This document shows, in pieces, positions 1 through 8,275 of a stretch of 64,000 nucleotides of DNA. Within the stretch, counting starts at the first letter, position 1; the number at the start of each line of letters is the position of its first letter. This DNA comes from Sulfitobacter faviae (lineage in GTDB: Bacteria > Pseudomonadota > Alphaproteobacteria > Rhodobacterales > Rhodobacteraceae): the NCBI RefSeq assembly GCF_029870955.1, contig NZ_PGFQ01000001.1, positions 2,108,001 to 2,172,000 of the forward strand, read 5' to 3'. The notes beneath the pieces were generated by a model that saw only the letters and a program-made list of their open reading frames with translations, was not told the DNA's origin and did no database searches. Made by a program: the position numbers and the translations under genes.

Positions 1-633
1 ATTCTCACCAGGGTCGAAACAGGCGACCTCTCCCGTGGCGCTGCGCGCGGCGATGACTGAGATCTCGGCGCTGAAGTTCACGAAACCTTCGAGCACGGAA
101 GGCGCGCCGTTCATCTCGGCCCAGGCGGCGTCGAGGTCGGCATCGTCTTTCAGCCGCGCTTGCCCCTTGCCGTCATAGCCGAAACGGCGGGTCTTGAGGA
201 TCGCGGGCGTGCCGATTTGGGCCACGGCGGTCTTGAGGCTGGCGGCGTCGGTCACATCGGCGAAAGGGGCCACGCGCAGGCCAAGATCGCCGAGGAAGGT
301 TTTCTCGGTCAGCCGGTCTTGGGAAATGCGCAGCGCCTCGCGGCCCGGGCGCAGCGGGGTGATCGCCTCGACCACGTCGAGCGCTTCGGTGGGGATGTTC
401 TCAAACTCGAAGGTGACGATGTCACAGGCGCGGGCGAAAGCCTCCAGCGCTTTGTGGTCGTCATAGGGGGCGGTGGTCACCGCATGGGCCACATCGGCGG
501 CGGGCGGGTTGGCGCCCGGCTCGAAGATATGGGTGCGAAAGCCAAGCCGTGCAGCGGCGACAGAAAGCATGCGGCCCAATTGGCCGCCGCCCAGAATGCC
601 GATGGTGGCGCCGGTTTGCAGGGGGTCAGTCAT
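1..633 (-). CDS. purK: 5-(carboxyamino)imidazole ribonucleotide synthase PurK (partial)
   Basis: This enzyme carboxylates AIR to N5-CAIR using ATP and bicarbonate in de novo purine synthesis. Reading leftwards from the ATG at 631-633, the protein opens with [23 protein letters not shown], whose GGGQLGRM nucleotide-binding signature is typical of PurK. It continues through an ATP-grasp region ([14 protein letters not shown], then [19 protein letters not shown]). The window edge removes the C-terminal part: 211 codons are visible, against roughly 350-360 in the family. The start overlaps the end of purE by a few bases, so the two are translationally coupled and supply consecutive steps. The open frame runs off the window, so no stop is seen. 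Confidence 0.93.
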   Translation of the reverse strand, partial: MTDPLQTGATIGILGGGQLGRMLSVAAARLGFRTHIFEPGANPPAADVAHAVTTAPYDDHKALEAFARACDIVTFEFENIPTEALDVVEAITPLRPGREALRISQDRLTEKTFLGDLGLRVAPFADVTDAASLKTAVAQIGTPAILKTRRFGYDGKGQARLKDDADLDAAWAEMNGAPSVLEGFVNFSAEISVIAARSATGEVACFDPGEN

Positions 634-1111
634 GCGGCACCTCGGGGATCGAAGCGCTGAGCGCATCGCGCCAATCGTCCAGCCGCTTGGCCAATTCCGG
701 GTCTTGCAGCGCAAGGATGCCCGCAGCCATCAGGGCGGCATTGGCCGCGCCTGCGGCACCGATGGCCATGGTCGCGACCGGGAAACCGCGCGGCATTTGC
801 AGAATGGAATAGAGCGAATCCACACCCGACAGCGCCTTGGTCTGCACCGGCACGCCGATCACCGGCACCCGGGTTTTGGAGGCCGTCATGCCCGGCAAAT
901 GCGCCGCCCCGCCTGCGCCCGCGATGATGACTTGCAAACCTCGGTCCACCGCCGTCTTGCCATAGTCCCAGAGCCGGTCCGGGGTGCGATGGGCCGAAAC
1001 GATGCGCGCCTCGAAGGGGATGTTAAGCTCGTCCAGCAGGGTTGCTGCTTCGCGCATGGTGGCCCAGTCGGACTGGGACCCCATGATGATGCCAACCGGG
1101 GGCGTGGTCAT
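626..1111 (-). CDS. purE: N5-CAIR mutase PurE
   Basis: PurE converts N5-CAIR to CAIR in purine biosynthesis. The 161-residue product matches class I PurE in length and has the expected N-terminal [13 protein letters not shown] motif (phosphate binding), SAHRTP (catalytic histidine) and [14 protein letters not shown] segments. Its stop codon region overlaps the purK start, so purE-purK form one operon read leftwards with purE first. Nothing unusual is seen in the sequence. Confidence 0.96.
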   Translation of the reverse strand: MTTPPVGIIMGSQSDWATMREAATLLDELNIPFEARIVSAHRTPDRLWDYGKTAVDRGLQVIIAGAGGAAHLPGMTASKTRVPVIGVPVQTKALSGVDSLYSILQMPRGFPVATMAIGAAGAANAALMAAGILALQDPELAKRLDDWRDALSASIPEVPHD

Positions 1112-1206
1112 TGCTGCGGGCCTTCTCTTGGTGGATCAGAGCGCGCACTATACCCATCACGGCCCATCTGGCAACGCCGATTGCCGCGGGTCATGGGGAT
1201 AATGGG

Positions 1207-1431
1207 TCAGGCGATGATATCGGGCGTCAGCCGGTCTTCGATCTGGGCGATCAAATCCTTGAGGCGCAGTTTGCGTTTCTTGAGCCGTTGCAGGGTCAGT
1301 TGATCCCCGGTGCCGCGTTCGACCAGCGCATGGATGGCGTCATCCAAATCGCGATGTTCCCGTCGAAAGACCTCAAGCTCGACACGCAGCACTTCGTCCG
1401 TTTTCATCGACAGATCGGTAGGGGCATTCAT
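1207..1431 (-). CDS. DUF465/YdcH family small helical protein
   Basis: A short (74-residue) charged, helical protein. The segment LEVFRREHRDLDDAIHAL followed by LQRLKKRKLRLKDLIAQIEDRL is the helix-turn-helix-hairpin pattern of the DUF465/YdcH family, whose function is not established. I prefer the ATG at 1429-1431 (MNAPTDLSMKT), which gives the usual family length. An in-frame ATG at 1485 would add 18 residues and has a plausible AAGGG upstream, so the start is uncertain. The gene lies upstream of purE on the same strand with about 95 bp between, and could be co-transcribed with purEK. Confidence 0.75.
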   Translation of the reverse strand: MNAPTDLSMKTDEVLRVELEVFRREHRDLDDAIHALVERGTGDQLTLQRLKKRKLRLKDLIAQIEDRLTPDIIA

Positions 1432-1494
1432 GGGCAGGTGATTCCGTTGGGCATCTGAACCTTGAATATAAGCGGTTGAGATCATTTGGCATAG

Positions 1495-1524
1495 CCCTTG
1501 CGCCCTTGCCCAAGCCCCCCATAT
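1495..1524 (+). promoter_or_regulatory. Putative sigma-32 (RpoH) promoter for the Hsp20 gene
   Basis: CCCTTGCGC at 1495-1503, a 13-base spacer and CCCCATAT at 1517-1524 resemble the heat-shock sigma factor consensus (CTTGAAA / CCCCATNT, 13-15 bp apart). It lies about 70 bp upstream of the Hsp20 start codon, where such a promoter is expected. Assigned by eye; not tested. Confidence 0.5.
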
Positions 1525-1593
1525 TCAATGCAACGGGCTGCCGGTTGCGGGGCCTGTGAAACACTGTCGCTTGACCTGATAAGGACGTGTCGC

Positions 1594-2007
1594 ATGACGA
1601 AATTAACGCTTGCCTCTTACCCGCATATGCTCGGGTTTGAACAATTGGAACGGGTGCTCGAACGCAGCGCCAAGGCCGGAAACGAAGGTTATCCGCCGTT
1701 CAACATCGAACAAACCTCGGACTACAGCTATCGCATCACGCTGGCGGTGGCGGGTTTTTCGGAACAGGATCTGTCGATAACCGTTGAGGATAGACAGCTC
1801 GTGATCCGTGGGCGTCAGTCCGACGATGGCGAAGACCGGGTGTTTCTGCACCGTGGAATCGCCGCGCGTCAATTCCAACGCTCGTTCGTACTGGCCGATG
1901 GGGTCGATGTGGGCGAAGCGGTTATGGAGAATGGTCTGCTGCATGTCGACCTGACCCGCGCCAAGCCTGAAACGGTGGTTCAAACCATCAAGATCAAGAA
2001 GGGGTAA
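1594..2007 (+). CDS. Hsp20/alpha-crystallin small heat-shock protein
   Basis: An IbpA-type small chaperone of 137 residues that should hold unfolding proteins in the cytoplasm. Visible features are the N-terminal YPHMLGFEQLERVLE, the PPFNIEQTSDYSYRITLAVAGF entry to the alpha-crystallin domain, and the VENGLLHVDL-like strand here read as VMENGLLHVDLTR, followed by a C-terminal IKIKK tail (I-x-I type). The ATG at 1594 is chosen because AAGGA lies just upstream and it gives the family length; a longer open frame from 1498 reads through the promoter. The DUF1150 gene follows after 4 bp, a pairing common in this family of bacteria. Confidence 0.93.
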   Translation: MTKLTLASYPHMLGFEQLERVLERSAKAGNEGYPPFNIEQTSDYSYRITLAVAGFSEQDLSITVEDRQLVIRGRQSDDGEDRVFLHRGIAARQFQRSFVLADGVDVGEAVMENGLLHVDLTRAKPETVVQTIKIKKG

Positions 2008-2011
2008 CATC

Positions 2012-2230
2012 ATGCAAGACGCAATCACCCACGGAAACGACCGTATGGTCTATGTCAAAACAATCGCTGTCGCCGATCTGCCGCGCGAGGTGCGCGATCA
2101 AGCCGAGGGGCTTGAGCTTCTCTATGCCGTTCATGATGCCGAAGGGCAGCAGCTGGCGCTGGTCGGCGATCAGAAACTCGCCTTCTCATTGGCGCGAGAG
2201 CATGACTACCGGCCAGTGATGGTGCATTGA
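2012..2230 (+). CDS. DUF1150 family protein
   Basis: A 72-residue protein with the DUF1150 pattern (VKTIAVADLPREVRDQAEG ... LYAVHDAEGQQLALVGDQKLAFSLAREHDYRPVMVH). The family has no established role, but it is repeatedly found directly downstream of Hsp20 genes in Rhodobacteraceae, as here with only 4 bp between. Co-expression in heat stress is inferred from position. The terminator at 2268-2293 closes the operon. Confidence 0.88.
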   Translation: MQDAITHGNDRMVYVKTIAVADLPREVRDQAEGLELLYAVHDAEGQQLALVGDQKLAFSLAREHDYRPVMVH

Positions 2231-2265
2231 CGCCGCCCGGCACGACGATACGCTAAGCCCGATGC

Positions 2266-2293
2266 AAGGCCGCAGTCCGCTGCGGCCTTTTTT
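2266..2293 (+). terminator. Rho-independent terminator of the Hsp20-DUF1150 operon
   Basis: GGCCGCAG (2268-2275), a TCCG loop, CTGCGGCC (2280-2287) and six T residues form a textbook intrinsic terminator 37 bp after the DUF1150 stop. Confidence 0.9.
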
Positions 2294-2308
2294 ATTGGGA
2301 GCGGTCTT

Positions 2309-3187
2309 ATGGATTTCGATTTCGACTGGGTAGACGCCTTTACCGACCAAGTCTTCGGCGGCAATGGCTGCGCCGTGGTGCATGGCGGGGCAGGGCTGCC
2401 GGATGAGCTATGCATGGCCTATGTGCGCGAAACATCCCTCGTGGAATGCACCTTTACCGGCCCGTCGGAGGTCGCGGATTTCAGGGTGAAATACTACCTC
2501 GCCAGTCGTGAGATACCCTTCGCGGGCCATCCCACCATCGCCACCGTCGCAGCGCTGCGCCATCGCGGGTTGATCGGCGAAGGGCCGCTGCGGTTGGAGA
2601 CTGGCGCAGGGATCGTCGAGGTCGAGGTGCGCGGCTCCCAAATCGCCATGACCCAGATCGCGCCGGTCTTCGGGGAAGAAGTGCCTGCCGATCTCGTCGC
2701 CAAGGTGGGCGGGGTGGCCCCCGAGGATATCATCGCCCCGCCGCAGGTAGTTTCTACCGGGCTGCCGTTCTGTATCACCGTTTTGCGCAGTCGCGCTGCT
2801 TTGGAAAGGCTGAAGCTTAACCCCGAGGCGCTCGCGGCCTATAACGCCCATCTGGGGCAGGGCAGCGATATGATGGAGCCCTTCTGGGTCACCCTCGAAG
2901 GCGCGGCCGCTGCGGGCAATACCTATGCGCGGCTGCTGCTGGCCCCGCCCAGCCCCGCCGAAGACCCTTTCACCGGTTCGGCGACGGGTGCCATGGCGGC
3001 CTATCTCTGGGCGCGTGGATTGTTCGAGAGCCCGAATTTCGTGGCCGAACAAGGTCACCTCATGGGCCGCCCCGGACGGGCGGAGGTCGAAGTACTCGGC
3101 CCGCGCAATGCGATCACCGGTGTCCGCGTGGCGGGGCAGGGGCGTGTGGTGATGTCGGGCCAAGTCTTCATGCCCGAGGTGGCCTGA
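2309..3187 (+). CDS. PhzF family isomerase-like protein
   Basis: A 292-residue protein of the PhzF/diaminopimelate epimerase fold. It starts MDFDFDWVDAFTD, shows the GGNGCAVV turn, an ETSLVECTF segment whose glutamate (residue 46) corresponds to the catalytic acid of the family, IPFAGHPTIATVAAL, and the C-terminal DPFTGSATGAMAAYLW motif. Substrates of most PhzF homologues are unknown, and nothing here suggests phenazine synthesis, so no specific reaction is assigned. It stands alone between two terminators and is read rightwards. Confidence 0.9.
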   Translation: MDFDFDWVDAFTDQVFGGNGCAVVHGGAGLPDELCMAYVRETSLVECTFTGPSEVADFRVKYYLASREIPFAGHPTIATVAALRHRGLIGEGPLRLETGAGIVEVEVRGSQIAMTQIAPVFGEEVPADLVAKVGGVAPEDIIAPPQVVSTGLPFCITVLRSRAALERLKLNPEALAAYNAHLGQGSDMMEPFWVTLEGAAAAGNTYARLLLAPPSPAEDPFTGSATGAMAAYLWARGLFESPNFVAEQGHLMGRPGRAEVEVLGPRNAITGVRVAGQGRVVMSGQVFMPEVA

Positions 3188-3199
3188 CCCCAAACGCAA

Positions 3200-3228
3200 A
3201 ACGCAGCCCCGAGGGGCTGCGTTGTTCT
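3200..3228 (+). terminator. Terminator between phzF-like gene and sat-cysC
   Basis: AACGCAGCCCC (3200-3210) pairs with GGGGCTGCGTT (3213-3223) and is followed by a T-rich tract. It sits between two convergent genes and may serve the rightward one. Confidence 0.75.
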
Positions 3229-3246
3229 TGGCAGAGACTGATCGGC

Positions 3247-4959
3247 TTACCCCGCGATCAGCCCCATGTTTTCGAGCTTCAGCAACACCTGATGCGCGCA
3301 GTTGTCGACCTCGACATTCTCGGTCTCCAGCACCAGTTCGGCGTTCTGCGGCACATCGTAGGGGTCGGAAATACCGGTGAACTCCTTGATCTTGCCCTCC
3401 CGCGCCAGCTTGTAGAGCCCTTTGCGGTCACGGCGTTCGCATTCCTCGATGGAGGTTGCGACATGCACCTCGACGAAGGCACCGAAGTTTTCCACATCCT
3501 CGCGCACCGCACGGCGGGTGGCGGCATAGGGCGCAATCGGTGCGCAGATGGCGATGCCGCCGTTCTTGGTGATCTCAGAGGCGACATAGCCGATGCGGCG
3601 GATGTTCAGGTCGCGGTGCTCTTTCGAGAAGCCCAACTCAGAACTGAGGTTTTTCCGCACGATGTCACCATCGAGCAGCGTCACCGGGCGGCCGCCCATC
3701 TCCATCAGCTTGACCATCAGTGCGTTGGCGATGGTGGATTTGCCCGAACCGGAGAAGCCGGTGAAAAAGACGGTGAACCCCTGCTTCGAGCGCGGCGGGG
3801 AGGTGCGGCGCAACTCCTTGACGACCTCGGGGAAGGAGAACCACTCAGGGATCTCCAGCCCTTCGCGCAGGCGGCGGCGCAGCTCGGTGCCCGAGATGTT
3901 CAGGATGGTGACGCTGTCTTTGTCCTCGATCTCATCCATGGCCTCATATTGCGCGCGTTCCTGCACCCAGACCATATGTTTGAAATCGACCATCTCGATG
4001 CCCATCTCCTCCTGATGCGCGCGGAACAATTCCTGCGCGTCATAGGGGCCATAGAAATCCTCCCCGGCGGAGTTCTTGCCGGGGCCAGCGTGGTCGCGGC
4101 CAACGATGAAATGGGTGCAGCCGTGGTTCTTGCGAATGAGCCCGTGCCAGACGGCCTCGCGCGGGCCAGCCATGCGCATGGCGAGGTTCAAGAGCGACAT
4201 GGAGGTGGTAGCGGCAGGGTACTTGTCGAGCACCGCCTCATAGCAGCGCACGCGGGTGAAGTGATCCACGTCGCCGGGTTTGGTCATGCCGACAACGGGG
4301 TGGATCAGCAGGTTGGCCTGCGCCTCGCGGGCGGCGCGGAAGGTCAGCTCCTGATGCGCGCGGTGCAGCGGGTTGCGGGTCTGGAAGGCGACGACACGGC
4401 GCCAGCCCAGCTTGCGGAAATAGGCGCGCAGCTCGTTCGGCGTGTCGCGGCGGCCGCGGAAATCGTAGTGCACCGGCTGCTGGATGCCGGTCACCGGCCC
4501 GCCAAGGTAGATCTTGCCGGCCTGATTGTGCAGGTAGTTCACCGCCGGATGGGCGTCGTCATCGGCGCCGAAGACCTTCTCGGCTTCGCGTGCCTTGTTC
4601 GGGGTCCAGCGGTCGGTCACCGTCATGGTGGCGAGGATCACGCCTTCTTGGTCGCGCAGGGCGATGTCCTGGCCCAGTTCGAGCTTCTCGGCGAATTCCT
4701 CGCTTACGTCGAGGTTGATCGGCATCGGCCAAAGCGTGCCATCGGCCAGCCGCATGTTCTCGACCACGCTGTCGTAGTCCTCTTCGCCCAAGAACCCTTT
4801 CAGCGGGTTGAAGCCGCCGTTCATCAAGAGTTCCAGATCGCAGATCTGGCGCGGGGTGAGGTCGAGGCTCACCAGATTGCCCGCCTCCACCTTCAGCTTT
4901 TGCGACGACTCGTAAGAGACGTAGAGTTCGGGGATCGGCGTGAGGTTGCTGGGCATCAT
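3247..4959 (-). CDS. Bifunctional sulfate adenylyltransferase / adenylylsulfate kinase (Sat-CysC fusion)
   Basis: One polypeptide of 570 residues activates sulfate to APS and phosphorylates it to PAPS. The N-terminal PUA-like and sulfurylase domains carry QTRNPLHRAH (about 193-202) and GRDHAGPGKNS (about 287-297), both ATP-sulfurylase signatures. The C-terminal APS kinase domain starts near residue 395 with the P-loop GFSGSGKST (401-409) and includes the DGD motif. I take the ATG at 4957-4959, about 8 bases after a GAAGAAAAG stretch; a GTG nine bases upstream is also open. The PAPS could feed sulfate assimilation or sulfotransferases such as the one at 44.4 kb. No other sulfate-assimilation gene is adjacent. 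Confidence 0.95.
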   Translation of the reverse strand: MMPSNLTPIPELYVSYESSQKLKVEAGNLVSLDLTPRQICDLELLMNGGFNPLKGFLGEEDYDSVVENMRLADGTLWPMPINLDVSEEFAEKLELGQDIALRDQEGVILATMTVTDRWTPNKAREAEKVFGADDDAHPAVNYLHNQAGKIYLGGPVTGIQQPVHYDFRGRRDTPNELRAYFRKLGWRRVVAFQTRNPLHRAHQELTFRAAREAQANLLIHPVVGMTKPGDVDHFTRVRCYEAVLDKYPAATTSMSLLNLAMRMAGPREAVWHGLIRKNHGCTHFIVGRDHAGPGKNSAGEDFYGPYDAQELFRAHQEEMGIEMVDFKHMVWVQERAQYEAMDEIEDKDSVTILNISGTELRRRLREGLEIPEWFSFPEVVKELRRTSPPRSKQGFTVFFTGFSGSGKSTIANALMVKLMEMGGRPVTLLDGDIVRKNLSSELGFSKEHRDLNIRRIGYVASEITKNGGIAICAPIAPYAATRRAVREDVENFGAFVEVHVATSIEECERRDRKGLYKLAREGKIKEFTGISDPYDVPQNAELVLETENVEVDNCAHQVLLKLENMGLIAG

Positions 4960-5152
4960 GACTATCACTTTTCTTCAGGGAACAGGCGGCTTCGGTCCCG
5001 GCTGCCATAGCTGCAAAAGATGTGAAAAGTCTATAGAACTAAGGGGTGTCACCCCGTTAAAGGCCGAAATCCCATGATCCGAGGGTAGCCTGCAATTCGG
5101 GTGCTGAGGGGCGGCGGAAACCAGAATTATCTCCGCCGCGCCTTCGTCTGAC

Positions 5153-6157
5153 TTAAACGTCTTCCTTCACCTCGGCCCCGTAGCCCAGCGGGAGGGAGGT
5201 ATCTTTGCCCTCGTCATCGCCCACTTCGGCAAGGAAGCGCTCGGCCTCAAGTGCGGCCATGCAACCCATGCCGGCGCTGGTGACCGCTTGGCGGTACTTG
5301 TGGTCGGTCAGGTCACCGGCGGCAAAGACACCGGGGATCGAGGTCTCGGTGCTGTCGGGCTTGGTCACGACATAGCCGCCCATGTGGGTTTCCAGCGTAT
5401 CTTTGACCAACTCGTTGGCAGGCGCATGGCCGATGGCGACAAAGACGCCCTTGGCGGGAATGTCGGTGATCTCGCCGGTTTCGGTGTGTTTGACCTTCAC
5501 GCCTTCGACGCCGAGCGGGTTGTCGGTGCCGTAGACCTCATGCAACTCATGGAACCACAGCGGCTCGATCTTGGGGTTTTTCATCAGCCGGTCGATCAGG
5601 ATCTTCTCGGCGCGCAGCTCATCGCGGCGGTGGATCAGCGTGACCTTGGAGGCGAAGTTGGTGAGGAACAGCGCCTCTTCCACGGCGGTGTTGCCGCCGC
5701 CAATGACCACGATCTCCTGACCGCGGTAGAAGAACCCATCGCAGGTAGCGCAGGCCGAGACGCCGAAGCCCTTGAACTTCTCTTCGCTCTCCAGCCCCAG
5801 CCATTTCGCGCGGGCGCCGGTGGCGAGGATCACGGAATCTGCGACGTAAGTCGTGCCGCTGTCGCCCTTGGCATGGAACGGACGGCTGGACAGATCAAGA
5901 TCGGTAATGATGTCGCCGATGATTTCAGTCCCCATGGCCTTGGCATGGTCCTGCATACGGATCATCAGGTCGGGGCCCTGAACCTCGCTGTCGCCGGGCC
6001 AGTTCTCAACCTCGGTGGTGGTGGTCAGCTGGCCGCCCGGCTCGATCCCCTGCACGAGGATCGGCTCCAGCATGGCGCGGCTTGCGTAGACCCCGGCGGT
6101 ATAGCCCGCAGGGCCGGAGCCGATGATCAGTACCTTGGTTTTACGTGTCTCGGCCAT
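5153..6157 (-). CDS. trxB: Thioredoxin reductase TrxB
   Basis: An NADPH-dependent FAD enzyme that reduces thioredoxin in the cytoplasm. The 334-residue protein has the FAD dinucleotide fold IIGSGPAGYTAG at residues 11-22, the redox pair C136-A-T-C139 in SACATCDG, the NADPH fold VIGGGNTAVE at 151-160, and the C-terminal FAAGDLTDHKYRQAVT segment. MAETRKTKV at 6157 is chosen as start because it places the FAD fold at the usual distance; the open frame extends to 6196 without a conserved sequence. It is divergent from the Lrp-type regulator, an arrangement suggesting shared regulation. Confidence 0.96.
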   Translation of the reverse strand: MAETRKTKVLIIGSGPAGYTAGVYASRAMLEPILVQGIEPGGQLTTTTEVENWPGDSEVQGPDLMIRMQDHAKAMGTEIIGDIITDLDLSSRPFHAKGDSGTTYVADSVILATGARAKWLGLESEEKFKGFGVSACATCDGFFYRGQEIVVIGGGNTAVEEALFLTNFASKVTLIHRRDELRAEKILIDRLMKNPKIEPLWFHELHEVYGTDNPLGVEGVKVKHTETGEITDIPAKGVFVAIGHAPANELVKDTLETHMGGYVVTKPDSTETSIPGVFAAGDLTDHKYRQAVTSAGMGCMAALEAERFLAEVGDDEGKDTSLPLGYGAEVKEDV

Positions 6158-6244
6158 CTGGCGCCCCCGGGCTGTCATTGATATTGCCCGCCTCATATAG
6201 CGATAGCCGCGAAGCCGTTAAACCCCTGCCGTCACCGCCCCGTC

Positions 6245-6316
6245 ATTACGCTTGCGTGAACAGACGGGCGGCTGGCCTCAAGGGCCGTGATAAAGAATAT
6301 TGCGCTTGTGTGAAAC
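6245..6316. promoter_or_regulatory. Two direct repeats in the trxB / lrp intergenic region
   Basis: ATTACGCTTGCGTGAA at 6245-6260 and ATTGCGCTTGTGTGAA at 6299-6314 agree at 14 of 16 positions and are spaced 54 bp apart, in the gap between divergently read trxB and the Lrp/AsnC gene. Lrp-type proteins often bind repeated sites in phase near their own gene, so these are candidate operators. Inference from position. Confidence 0.4.
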
Positions 6317-6372
6317 TTTATTGCGCGCACCACGCAGGCTGCTATAAGAATCGAAAATTCACTGAGGATGTT

Positions 6373-6873
6373 ATGGCGGGTACACGACTTGATCCGATAG
6401 ACCGGATGATCTTGGCCGAGTTGCAATCTGATGGCCGGATGACGAATGTCGAACTGGCCAAACGCGTCGGGATCTCTGCACCGCCCTGTTTGCGCCGCGT
6501 GCGCACCTTGGAAGAGCAGGGCTATATCAAAGGCTATCATGCGGATGTCGATGCGCGTGAACTGGGTTTTGAGGTGCAGGTCTTCGCAATGGTCGGGCTG
6601 GCCAGTCAGGCCGAGGCTGATCTGAGCGCGTTTGAAGAGAAATGCCGTGGTTGGCCGCTGGTGCGCGAGTGCCATATGCTCAACGGGGAAGTCGATTTCA
6701 TCCTGAAATGCGTGGCACCGGATTTGTCGAGCTTTCAAAGCTTCCTGACCGGGCAATTGCTGACCACGCCCAATGTGGAAAGCGTGAAGACCAGCCTCGT
6801 GATCCGCGGGGCCAAGGATGAGCCCGGCGTGCCCTTCGACGTGTTGGAAGCGCGGCTGTCGACCGCGCCTTGA
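6373..6873 (+). CDS. Lrp/AsnC family transcriptional regulator
   Basis: A 166-residue leucine-responsive-type regulator. The N-terminal winged helix is clear (LDPIDRMILAELQSDGRMTN, VELAKRVGISAPPCLRRVRTLEEQGYIKGY), followed by the ligand-binding RAM domain, whose strands include VQVFAMVGLAS and VRECHMLNGEVDFILKCV. The ATG at 6373 gives the normal family length; the open frame upstream from 6145 reads through the promoter. Its effector and targets are unknown; autoregulation and control of divergent trxB are plausible given the repeats between the genes. Confidence 0.93.
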   Translation: MAGTRLDPIDRMILAELQSDGRMTNVELAKRVGISAPPCLRRVRTLEEQGYIKGYHADVDARELGFEVQVFAMVGLASQAEADLSAFEEKCRGWPLVRECHMLNGEVDFILKCVAPDLSSFQSFLTGQLLTTPNVESVKTSLVIRGAKDEPGVPFDVLEARLSTAP

Positions 6874-6875
6874 GT

Positions 6876-7589
6876 TCAGCTGTCGGCGCGGTCTTCTGCC
6901 GCTTCAGGCGCGCGGGGATGGGCGAGGGGGCCGAAATCCCGCCCATGCGCGATCTGCGGAAACATGGATAGAAAGCGATCCCGCAGGTCGGGTGCCACCT
7001 CGCGCAGCGCTTGAACGCCGGGATGAAAGGTCTCCATCTCTAGCCCGCCTGCCTTGATCACCGCATGGCGCGACAGGCAGATGTGAAACAGGCGCACCGG
7101 GGTTGGCGGGGTGACCTCGATCACATTAACCCCATCCACGAATTCGCGCAGCGGGGTGAGCAGGCGGCTGCCCTCCGCCGCGGCCCGCAGGTGGGGCGGC
7201 GTCTGGAGCACCCGCGCGGCGGGGCCGAGAGTGAGGAACGAAATGGGGCGCCCCTCGCCGAAACTGTCGGGCATGATGCGGATGAGGGGCAGCCGCCCAC
7301 TGTCCGCTGGGATGAAACGGCTCGACCCGATCCAGATCAACTGCGCCGGACCTCCGGCACTCGTGTGGATCATGTCGCCGGGCTGGAGATCTTCGATGGC
7401 AATGTCGCCCTGCACCGTTTGGATCGGCGTCCCGTGAGCGAAGGCCGCGAAAGCGGCTTCGAAAAGCGGCGCGGCGGGGGCGGTGTCTTGGCCGATATAG
7501 AGCGACCCATCGGCGCGGAGCGCGGCGACTTCATAGCTGCGCATCGGCGCGGGCGGCGGGCCTTCGGCTTTGGTGGCGGTGTCAGTCAT
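6876..7589 (-). CDS. Hint (Hedgehog/intein)-domain protein, apparently lacking the catalytic cysteine
   Basis: A 237-residue protein with the Hint_2 pattern seen widely in Roseobacter proteins: HGTPIQTVQGDIAIEDLQPGDMIHT around residues 52-76, then AQLIWIGSSRF, PHLRAAAE and VNVIEV. Typical members start this domain with Cys-Phe-x-x-Gly-Thr. Here the matching residues are A49-F50-A51-H52-G53-T54, so the cysteine that would start self-cleavage appears to be alanine. The ATG at 7587-7589 has AAGGGG eight bases upstream; the open frame to 7685 is not needed. Convergent with the Lrp gene, stops 2 bp apart. Function unknown; the family assignment is from motif recognition. Confidence 0.75.
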   Translation of the reverse strand: MTDTATKAEGPPPAPMRSYEVAALRADGSLYIGQDTAPAAPLFEAAFAAFAHGTPIQTVQGDIAIEDLQPGDMIHTSAGGPAQLIWIGSSRFIPADSGRLPLIRIMPDSFGEGRPISFLTLGPAARVLQTPPHLRAAAEGSRLLTPLREFVDGVNVIEVTPPTPVRLFHICLSRHAVIKAGGLEMETFHPGVQALREVAPDLRDRFLSMFPQIAHGRDFGPLAHPRAPEAAEDRADS

Positions 7590-7782
7590 GCAAAACCCCT
7601 TGTCGGCCCGGCTCAGCGGTGCCGTGGGCGGCATGCACCGGCGCGGGCTGACGGATACTGCGCCATGTTCTGCGGGATTTGTCAAAATATCCGGCCTGAG
7701 TGCTGCGCTTTGCGCGCCAATCTAGGCGGAATGCGGGGGCTGTTTCCGGGCCGGGTGCGTGATCGCCATATTCGCATGAAAA

Positions 7783-7816
7783 CGCCCCTCGCAACGAATC
7801 AACGTCACGAGGGGCG
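7783..7816 (-). terminator. Terminator of the small basic-protein gene
   Basis: CGCCCCTCG (7783-7791) and CGAGGGGCG (7808-7816) form a nine-pair stem. Read leftwards it is followed by TTTTCATG, so it works as an intrinsic terminator for the gene at 7861-8004. Confidence 0.75.
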
Positions 7817-7860
7817 GTCTGCTATACCGGGCGCGTGGCACCGGTACCGGGGGAAACTTT

Positions 7861-8004
7861 TCAGGCGGTCTTGCGCACCGGGGCGTTGCCGGAGCGTTTG
7901 GCGATGAAAGCGGCGCGGCGCGCACCGCGGGCCCATGGCATGACGGTGTCGGTCTTGGCCGCTGTCTCGACAACGGATTTGATGAAGCGCGGGTTCTTTT
8001 TCAT
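7861..8004 (-). CDS. Small basic conserved protein (47 aa)
   Basis: A 47-residue, strongly basic protein (MKKNPRFIKSVVETAAKTD ... PWARGARRAAFIAKR ... PVRKTA). I recall near-identical short proteins in other Rhodobacteraceae, which supports a real gene, but no function is known to me. The ATG at 8002-8004 has AGAGGAA about eight bases upstream, and a clean terminator lies 45 bp past the stop. The basic, small character would suit nucleic-acid or ribosome association, but that is speculation. Confidence 0.7.
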   Translation of the reverse strand: MKKNPRFIKSVVETAAKTDTVMPWARGARRAAFIAKRSGNAPVRKTA

Positions 8005-8275
8005 GGCTCTGTTCCTCTTCGGGTCACGCGGGCATCGTTGCATCCACTATCGCAGTGCAATCGGGCCGGTTTTTGACCGAGGGCGAGAAACTTGTGGGAA
8101 TTTGGCGGCTTCAAAGGGCAGTTTTGGGCGCCTTTGCCATACTTCGAAAAGTGTTAAGTTTCGGTGGTTTGCAGGGGGCGCTGGAAACAATGGCGCCGCA
8201 AGGGGCTGATTATGCCAAATTTCGCGACAGCAATGCGGCGCGAAACGGGCAGGCCTTGCCGCAATCTCGCCCCGT

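Noticed and set aside
3292..5010. Long open frame of 572 codons opposite sat-cysC.
   Set aside because: It is the mirror of a strongly conserved real gene; its protein has low complexity and no family features, typical of GC-rich antisense frames.
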